Part shown: positions 59,497 through 64,000 of the stretch, in pieces | Layout: every line of letters starts with the position of its first letter | Position numbering within the stretch: position 1 is the first letter of the stretch | Origin: Oxalobacteraceae bacterium | GTDB taxonomy: Bacteria > Pseudomonadota > Gammaproteobacteria > Burkholderiales > Burkholderiaceae_D | Length of the DNA stretch: 64,000 nt | Assembly (NCBI GenBank): GCA_013284265.1 | Contig: JABTBR010000018.1 | Location: 1 to 64,000 of the forward strand | Direction of reading: 5' to 3' | Translations under genes and position numbers: made by a program | Notes under the pieces: generated by a model | Seen by the model: only the letters and a program-made list of their open reading frames with translations | What the model was told of the DNA's origin: nothing | The model's database searches: none

Positions 59497-61098
59497 ATGC
59501 AAAAATTTCCCCCATCCGGGACCGGCGCCGAGGCCGACGAAGGCAGTAGCTACACCGCCGAATACCTGCGCGTGAAAGGCCTGGCCGAACGCGGCGTGGC
59601 GAATGCCCAGCATAGCCTGGGCTTCATGTATTTCAATGGGCAGGGCATAGGCCAGAGCTATGAGCAGGCCGTGATCTGGTACCGGCTGGCCGCCAACGCC
59701 GGGCTGGAACATGCGCAGTACAACCTGGGCGTGATGTACCAGAAGGGCCAGGGCGTGGCGCTGGACCACCAGGAGGCGGCGCGCTGGTATCAGCTGGCGG
59801 CCGAGCAGGGTTATGCGGCGGCCCAGTACAACCTGGGCTGGCTATACGCCAAGGGCCAGGGACTGGAGCAGGACAGCGAACGCGCGATGGCCTGGTTCAG
59901 CAAGGCCGCCGAGCAGGGCGACGCCGGCGCGCAGAACAATCTGGGCATGATGTACGACACCGGCAAGGGCGTGCCGCAGGACTTCCGCCAGGCGATCAGC
60001 TGGTACCGCAAGGCCGCCGAACAGGGCTATGCGCGCGCCCAGTTCAATCTGGGCCTGCGCTACGACAGCGGGCAGGGCGTGCCGAAAGATCCGGGCCAGG
60101 CGATCGCCTGGTTCCGCAAGGCCGCCGAGCAGGGTTATGCGCCGGCCCAGTTCAACCTGGCGCTGCGCTTCGACAAGGGCGAGGGTATCGCCCAGGACAG
60201 CCAGAAAGCCATCCTGTGGTACCGCCGCGCGGCCGAGCAGGACCACGCCAGTGCGCAATTCAATCTGGGCCTGATCTTCGACAATGGCCAGGGCGTGCCG
60301 CGCGACGAGCACAAGGCGCTGGACTGGTACCGCAAGGCCGCCGAACAGGGGCATGCGGGGGCGCAGAATAATCTGGGCCTGCGCTACGATCACGGCCAGG
60401 GCGTGGAGCAGGATTACGAGCTGGCCCAGTTCTGGTACCGCAAGGCGGCCGAGCAGGGTTCGGCGGCGGCCCAGTACCACCTGGGGTTGATGTATGAGAA
60501 TGGCCACGGCCTGGCGCAGGATCAGCAGGAGGCGATCTTCTGGTACCGCAAGGCGGCCGACCAGGGCCATCTGCGCGCCCAGTTCGATCTGGGCCTGCGC
60601 TACGAAGCGGGCCAGGGCGTGCCGCAGGATTACCGCATGGCGATGGCCTGGTACCGCCGCGCGGCCGAGCAGGATTATGCGGCGGCCCAGTACATGCTGG
60701 GACAGCTGTTCGACAATGATGACGGTCCCCAGCCCGACAGCGAGCAAGCCAATGGCTGCTACCGCAAGGCGGCGGACCAGGGCCACACGCTGGCCCAGTT
60801 CACGCTGGCGCTGCGCTATGACAGCGGCCGGGGCATGGCGCAGGATTTTGCCCAGGCCCACTTCTGGTATCTGCAGGCGGCCCAGCAGGGCCACGCCCGC
60901 GCCCAGCTCAACCTGGGCCTGATGTACGCCAGCGGCCAGGGCGTGGCGGCCGATCCGGCCCAGGCGTTTCTGTGGCTGAGCATGGCCGAACGGGCCGGCG
61001 CGGGCGCCGCGTCCACCTTCCTCAAGCAGGCTGCGGCCCGGCTCGACGCCGGCGCGCTGGCCCAGTTGCGCCAGCGGTTGGAGTTTCAGCCGGTCTGA
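59497..61098 (+). CDS. Sel1-repeat protein (13 repeats)
   Basis: The 533-residue protein is almost entirely made of 13 consecutive 36-residue Sel1 (TPR-like) repeats with the pattern AQxNLGxxYxxGQGVxxD-xxxAxxWYRKAAEQG. It has no signal peptide or membrane helix, so it should be a cytosolic scaffold. Its place directly after the c-di-GMP regulator suggests a role in assembling or reading out that signalling system. Repeats are similar at DNA level (108 bp), so repeat number could vary. Its 3' end overlaps the convergent tautomerase gene by 13 bases. Confidence 0.9.
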   Translation: MQKFPPSGTGAEADEGSSYTAEYLRVKGLAERGVANAQHSLGFMYFNGQGIGQSYEQAVIWYRLAANAGLEHAQYNLGVMYQKGQGVALDHQEAARWYQLAAEQGYAAAQYNLGWLYAKGQGLEQDSERAMAWFSKAAEQGDAGAQNNLGMMYDTGKGVPQDFRQAISWYRKAAEQGYARAQFNLGLRYDSGQGVPKDPGQAIAWFRKAAEQGYAPAQFNLALRFDKGEGIAQDSQKAILWYRRAAEQDHASAQFNLGLIFDNGQGVPRDEHKALDWYRKAAEQGHAGAQNNLGLRYDHGQGVEQDYELAQFWYRKAAEQGSAAAQYHLGLMYENGHGLAQDQQEAIFWYRKAADQGHLRAQFDLGLRYEAGQGVPQDYRMAMAWYRRAAEQDYAAAQYMLGQLFDNDDGPQPDSEQANGCYRKAADQGHTLAQFTLALRYDSGRGMAQDFAQAHFWYLQAAQQGHARAQLNLGLMYASGQGVAADPAQAFLWLSMAERAGAGAASTFLKQAAARLDAGALAQLRQRLEFQPV

Positions 61099-61478
61099 GC
61101 GGCCGGATTCATCTTGCCGCCGCTGAAGGACCATTCGTCCGGCTGCGAGGCGCTGATGATCACCATCAAGTCTTCCGGGCGCAGTCCCGGCGATTCCGCC
61201 AGTATGGCCGCCAGATGCCGGTAGAACGCCTGCTTGGTATCGGTCGAGCGCGGCTTGGCGATGGCGATCGTGATGATGACGAAATCGTCCGAGCGCGGCC
61301 CGCCCAGATAGTGGCGGTCGAACACCAGCTCGTTCGCATCGAGCTGATGGAAGATCTGGAATTTGTCGGTGGCCGGTACGTCGAAGGTCTCGACCAGCGC
61401 CCGGTCCAGGCCGTCGGACAGCGCGCGCAGATACTCGGGGGATTTGCCTTTTAACAGGGAGATGCGGCTCATGGGCAT
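61086..61478 (-). CDS. Tautomerase-family protein (Tautomerase_2-like)
   Basis: The 130-residue protein begins MPMSRISLLKGKSPEYLRAL, with Pro2 available as the catalytic N-terminal proline of the tautomerase superfamily after Met removal, and contains FDRHYLGG and ITIAIAKPRSTDTKQAFYRHL typical of the Tautomerase_2 family. Substrate unknown. It is divergent from a LysR regulator, the usual layout for a regulator and its target. Confidence 0.83.
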   Translation of the reverse strand: MPMSRISLLKGKSPEYLRALSDGLDRALVETFDVPATDKFQIFHQLDANELVFDRHYLGGPRSDDFVIITIAIAKPRSTDTKQAFYRHLAAILAESPGLRPEDLMVIISASQPDEWSFSGGKMNPAAQTG

Positions 61479-61539
61479 GGTGGTTCTCCTTTAGCGAGGG
61501 GTGGGGATGCGTTTGACAAGGACACGATAGCGGACTACA

Positions 61540-61571
61540 TTGATTCTGAAAATCGGTATTATTTGAATCAA
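61540..61571. promoter_or_regulatory. Inverted repeat between tautomerase and LysR genes
   Basis: TTGATTC (61540-61546) and GAATCAA (61565-61571) are perfect inverted repeats with an 18-base spacer in the 117-base divergent intergenic region. It is a candidate binding site for the LysR-type regulator next to it. Confidence 0.45.
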
Positions 61572-61595
61572 CAATCCACAAAATCGGGATGATGT

Positions 61596-62549
61596 ATGCG
61601 GCCTATCGTGTTTGACCTGGAGGTCTTGCGCAGCTTTGTCAGCGGCGTGGAACTGGGCAGTTTCGCCAAGGCGGCGCTGCGCCTGAACCGCTCCACCTCG
61701 GCCGTCAGCGCCCACCTGGCGCGGCTGGAGGAGCAGGTGGGCGCGCCCATCCTGCGCAAGGCCGGACGCGGCCTGCTGCCCACCGCCGTCGGCGAAACCC
61801 TGCTGGCCTACGCGCGCCGCCTGCTGGAGTTGAACGACGAGGCCGCCACCGCCGTGCGCGGCGTGGAGCTGGCCGGCAGCATCCGCCTGGGCATGGCGGA
61901 GGACTTCAGCGAACGGGTGTTGACCGATGTGCTGGGCCGCTTCGCGCGTGCCCATCCGCGCGTGCAGATCGATGCGCGCGTGGCGCGCAATGCCAGCCTG
62001 CGCGAGCAGATGGCGGCGGGCACGCTGGAGCTGGCGCTGGCCTGGGACGATCCGGCCCATCCCGCGCCGCACGCGCATGCGGTACGGCAGTGTCCGCTGC
62101 ACTGGATAGGCGCGGCCGATGGCCTCGCGCTGGCCTCGCCCAGTGCGGCCGAACCCCTGCCGCTGGTGATGTTCGACGCACCCTGCATCATGCGCAGCGC
62201 CGCCACCGCCGCGCTGGACCGCGCCGGCATTGCCTGGCGCATCGCCTTCACCAGCCAGAGCCTGAGCGGCGTCTGGGCGGCGGTGGCGGCGGGCCTGGGC
62301 GTGACGGTGCGCAGCGACATCGGCCTGCCGCCGCGCCTGCGCCTGCTCGGGCGCGACGCGCTGGAGAGTGGCCTGTTGCCGCCATTGCCGGTGATGGGAT
62401 TGAATCTGTACCGCGCCGAGCCGACCCTGAACCCTACCAGCGAGCGCCTGTGGGACATCATCCTGCAAGCGCTGGAGGTGCCGGCGGCCATGCGCGGCGG
62501 CGCTGAAATGCAGATGGGCCGCCACCTCGCGGTAGCGGCCCATCGTTAA
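61596..62549 (+). CDS. LysR-family transcriptional regulator
   Basis: This 317-residue regulator has an N-terminal winged HTH (about 6-65, with GSFAKAALRLNRSTSAVSAHLARLEEQ-type recognition helix) and a periplasmic-binding-like effector domain (about 92-300). It probably controls the divergent tautomerase gene and itself through the inverted repeat at 61540-61571. Effector unknown. Confidence 0.9.
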   Translation: MRPIVFDLEVLRSFVSGVELGSFAKAALRLNRSTSAVSAHLARLEEQVGAPILRKAGRGLLPTAVGETLLAYARRLLELNDEAATAVRGVELAGSIRLGMAEDFSERVLTDVLGRFARAHPRVQIDARVARNASLREQMAAGTLELALAWDDPAHPAPHAHAVRQCPLHWIGAADGLALASPSAAEPLPLVMFDAPCIMRSAATAALDRAGIAWRIAFTSQSLSGVWAAVAAGLGVTVRSDIGLPPRLRLLGRDALESGLLPPLPVMGLNLYRAEPTLNPTSERLWDIILQALEVPAAMRGGAEMQMGRHLAVAAHR

Positions 62550-62572
62550 ACGCTTACTGGCTTAGCGCCGGC

Positions 62573-62704
62573 TTAGAAGCAGCAGGCCAGCATCTGCAGG
62601 CAGCAGGCCAGATCGCCGCAGCATCCCGCGTTCGATGCCAGGGCGGCGGCGGAAGTGGCCAGCAGGGCGACGGCGGCTGCCAGTTTCAGATAGGTCGATT
62701 TCAT
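62573..62704 (-). CDS. Small secreted Cys-rich peptide
   Basis: This 43-residue product starts at an ATG with AAGGAAA upstream. Residues 1-23 form a signal peptide (MKSTYLKLAAAVALLATSA, cleavage near ALA-SN), leaving a mature peptide of about 20 residues with three Cys pairs: CC-GDLA-CC-LQMLA-CC. I do not recognise a family. Paired cysteines could bind copper or zinc or form disulfides. It follows the TPR gene on the same strand after 76 bases and is convergent with the LysR gene. It could be missed by automatic gene finders because of its size. Confidence 0.6.
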   Translation of the reverse strand: MKSTYLKLAAAVALLATSAAALASNAGCCGDLACCLQMLACCF

Positions 62705-62780
62705 GGTATTTCCTTGTGTGGGATAAAAAGATGATACCGCAAACCGGCAGGCGCGCACTATTGGCCGCCGCGCATACCGT

Positions 62781-63350
62781 TTAGCTGGCGGCGCCGTTGC
62801 CTGGCGCGCTCTGGCGCAGGGCTTGCGCGCGCTCCAGATAGGGCTGTGCTTCCTGTGGCCGCTGCAATGCCAGCAGCGCATGGGCCATATTGTTGAGTGC
62901 GTCCATATGGCCGGGATCGAGTTGCAGTGCCTTTTCCAGCCAGGGCAGCGCTTCGGCCGGCAGCTTCAGATCGGCCAGGATGCTGGCGTAGTTGCTCAAG
63001 GCCGCCACATCGTCGGGCGCCAGCCGCAGCGCCTCGGCCCCGGCCAGCAGGGCGCTGTCGAGCTTGCCCATTCTTTGCAGGGTCACCGCCATGTGCATGA
63101 AGGCGTTCGCATCGCCGGGGCTGATCTCGATGGCGCGGCCCAGCAGATCGTAGGCCGCCTGCAGGTCGCCGATCTGCAGCGCGTACACGCCCAGCAGGTG
63201 CAGGGCATCGAAGTTATCCGGTTCGTCTTCCAGGATCTGCAGATACAGCTCGCCGGCCGGCTGCAGTTCGCCCCGCTCATGCAGGGCCACCGCCAGCGAC
63301 AGCTTGTGGGCGGTATCGGTCGTGGTAGGGCGCAGAGCGTTGGTTTCCAT
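62781..63350 (-). CDS. TPR-repeat protein
   Basis: This 189-residue protein has about five tetratricopeptide repeats (for example LHLLGVYALQIGDLQAAYDL and NNMAHALLALQRPQEAQPYL) from about residue 20 to the end. No signal peptide is seen with ATG 63350; longer in-frame sequence upstream lies in AT-rich non-coding DNA. It is a generic protein-protein interaction module, like N-terminal parts of PrsT or sulfotransferase-associated TPR proteins. Function unknown. Confidence 0.8.
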   Translation of the reverse strand: METNALRPTTTDTAHKLSLAVALHERGELQPAGELYLQILEDEPDNFDALHLLGVYALQIGDLQAAYDLLGRAIEISPGDANAFMHMAVTLQRMGKLDSALLAGAEALRLAPDDVAALSNYASILADLKLPAEALPWLEKALQLDPGHMDALNNMAHALLALQRPQEAQPYLERAQALRQSAPGNGAAS

Positions 63351-63495
63351 GGGCGTAGCCGCTAAAGCATCGATTTGCCAAGTATGCGATGGATTGGGGG
63401 CATTTCGTTTGGAATGGCGAAAATAAATCTTCCCGGCGCAAGTCTGGCCAGCAGGCCTTGTGACTATTGGAGAGTTTGGATTTATTTTATTTCTA

Positions 63496-63534
63496 TATAA
63501 TTGCAACTGAGAAATTCCATTTATCAGTTGGAAT
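63496..63534 (+). promoter_or_regulatory. Possible promoter of the CsgG-like gene
   Basis: A perfect TATAAT lies at 63496-63501 in an AT-rich stretch, 82 bases before the CsgG-like ATG. Downstream, ATTCCA (63514-63519) and TGGAAT (63529-63534) form a short inverted repeat. The -35 is unclear. Confidence 0.35.
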
Positions 63535-63582
63535 AATTGTATAAAAATATCAGTCACGGTACTGAACACGATTGGGGTAGAA

Positions 63583-64000
63583 ATGAAAGTAACTGCATCG
63601 GGCAAGATTTTGGTAGCGGCAATGATGGTCTCGGCGCTGGCCGGCTGTGCGACGGAAAGTTCGCAAGCGCTGGCGGTGCCAGTGGTGGCGAGCGCCAGCC
63701 GTCCCTACGTTGGGGTACGCACCCTGATCGCCGTGGGCAAGTTCGACAACCGCTCCAGCTTCATGCGCGGCATCTTTTCCGATGGCGTCGACCGCCTCGG
63801 CGGCCAGGCCAAGACCATCCTGATATCGCATATGCAACAGACCAATCGCTTCAATGTGCTCGATCGCGACAATCTGGCCGAAATGAAGCAGGAAGCCGAG
63901 TTCAAGAAGCAAAGCCAGTCCATCAAGGGCGCCGACTTTATCGTGACGGGCGACGTGACCGAGTTCGGCCGCAAGGAAGTGGGCGACCACCAGTTGTTTG
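63583..64000 (+). CDS. CsgG/HfaB-family lipoprotein, 3' end beyond the window
   Basis: The visible 139 residues start MKVTASGKILVAAMMVSALA and have a lipobox SALAGC (Cys22). They continue with VGKFDNRSSFMRG, QTNRFNVLDRDNL and GADFIVTGDVTEFG, the pattern of CsgG-like proteins that form outer-membrane secretion pores for curli subunits or related holdfast anchors. GGGGTAG lies upstream of the ATG. Whether csgE/csgF or other partners follow cannot be seen. Confidence 0.82.
   Translation, partial: MKVTASGKILVAAMMVSALAGCATESSQALAVPVVASASRPYVGVRTLIAVGKFDNRSSFMRGIFSDGVDRLGGQAKTILISHMQQTNRFNVLDRDNLAEMKQEAEFKKQSQSIKGADFIVTGDVTEFGRKEVGDHQLF

Overview
The window is GC-rich, densely coded bacterial chromosome. 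Gene content and order point to a betaproteobacterium of the Burkholderiales, most likely Oxalobacteraceae (Massilia, Duganella or Janthinobacterium type). This is an inference from the lptD-surA-pdxA-rsmA cluster facing amgK-murU-pepP-ubiH, the bamE-dapB-exbB-exbD and leuS-lptE-holA-proA blocks, a split pntAA-pntAB-pntB transhydrogenase, a PEP-CTERM protein and a sux-type sucrose locus. No rRNA, tRNA, CRISPR array, insertion sequence or prophage was seen.

Layout. 1-2.2 kb: purB and a YibF-like glutathione transferase. 2.3-10.4 kb: a sucrose module (LacI regulator, TonB-dependent receptor, amylosucrase, PfkB fructokinase, MFS/GPH transporter) with two LacI-type operators. 10.4-14.7 kb: an iron module (bfr, tonB, bfd, feoA, feoB, Cys-rich FeoB-associated protein) with candidate Fur boxes. 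14.8-19.1 kb: an orphan BrnA-like antitoxin, an FMN/Fe-S glutamate-synthase-like oxidoreductase, a second GST, xni and a pseudo-receiver. 19.1-24.1 kb: mnmA, nudJ and the proton-translocating transhydrogenase. 24.4-34.8 kb: ubiquinone synthesis, aminopeptidase P and the MurU/AmgK cell-wall recycling genes on the minus strand, then lptD, surA, pdxA, rsmA and a PilZ protein on the plus strand. 35.0-38.8 kb: two paralogous lipoproteins, a lipoprotein metallophosphatase and a HAD hydrolase. 38.9-43.7 kb: hrcA, fur, bamE, dapB, exbB, exbD and a barstar-like gene. 43.7-45.8 kb: a small accessory insert (VOC, AraC, PEP-CTERM). 46-53.3 kb: leuS, lptE, holA, proA, hemJ and an rlmL-like gene. 53.6-61.1 kb: a Bcr/CflA transporter and a signalling operon (HDOD-GAF-histidine kinase, receiver-PAS-GGDEF-EAL, Sel1 repeats). 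61.1-64 kb: a tautomerase/LysR pair, a 43-residue Cys-rich secreted peptide, a TPR protein and the start of a CsgG-like lipoprotein.

The most unusual non-coding feature is a family of intergenic palindromic elements. Their termini are AACCCACGGC and GCCGTGGGTT. Copies are at 1-41, 6059-6127, 17675-17742, 24165-24267 and 53351-53552. The central hairpins show compensatory base changes between copies, one copy has its core flipped relative to its arms, and one is preceded by three tandem 32-bp half-elements. The protein-coding candidates most worth a second look are the HDOD kinase/c-di-GMP/Sel1 operon with an 11-bp inverted repeat upstream, the triple-CC secreted peptide, the paired lipoproteins of unknown fold, and the orphan barstar and BrnA proteins.
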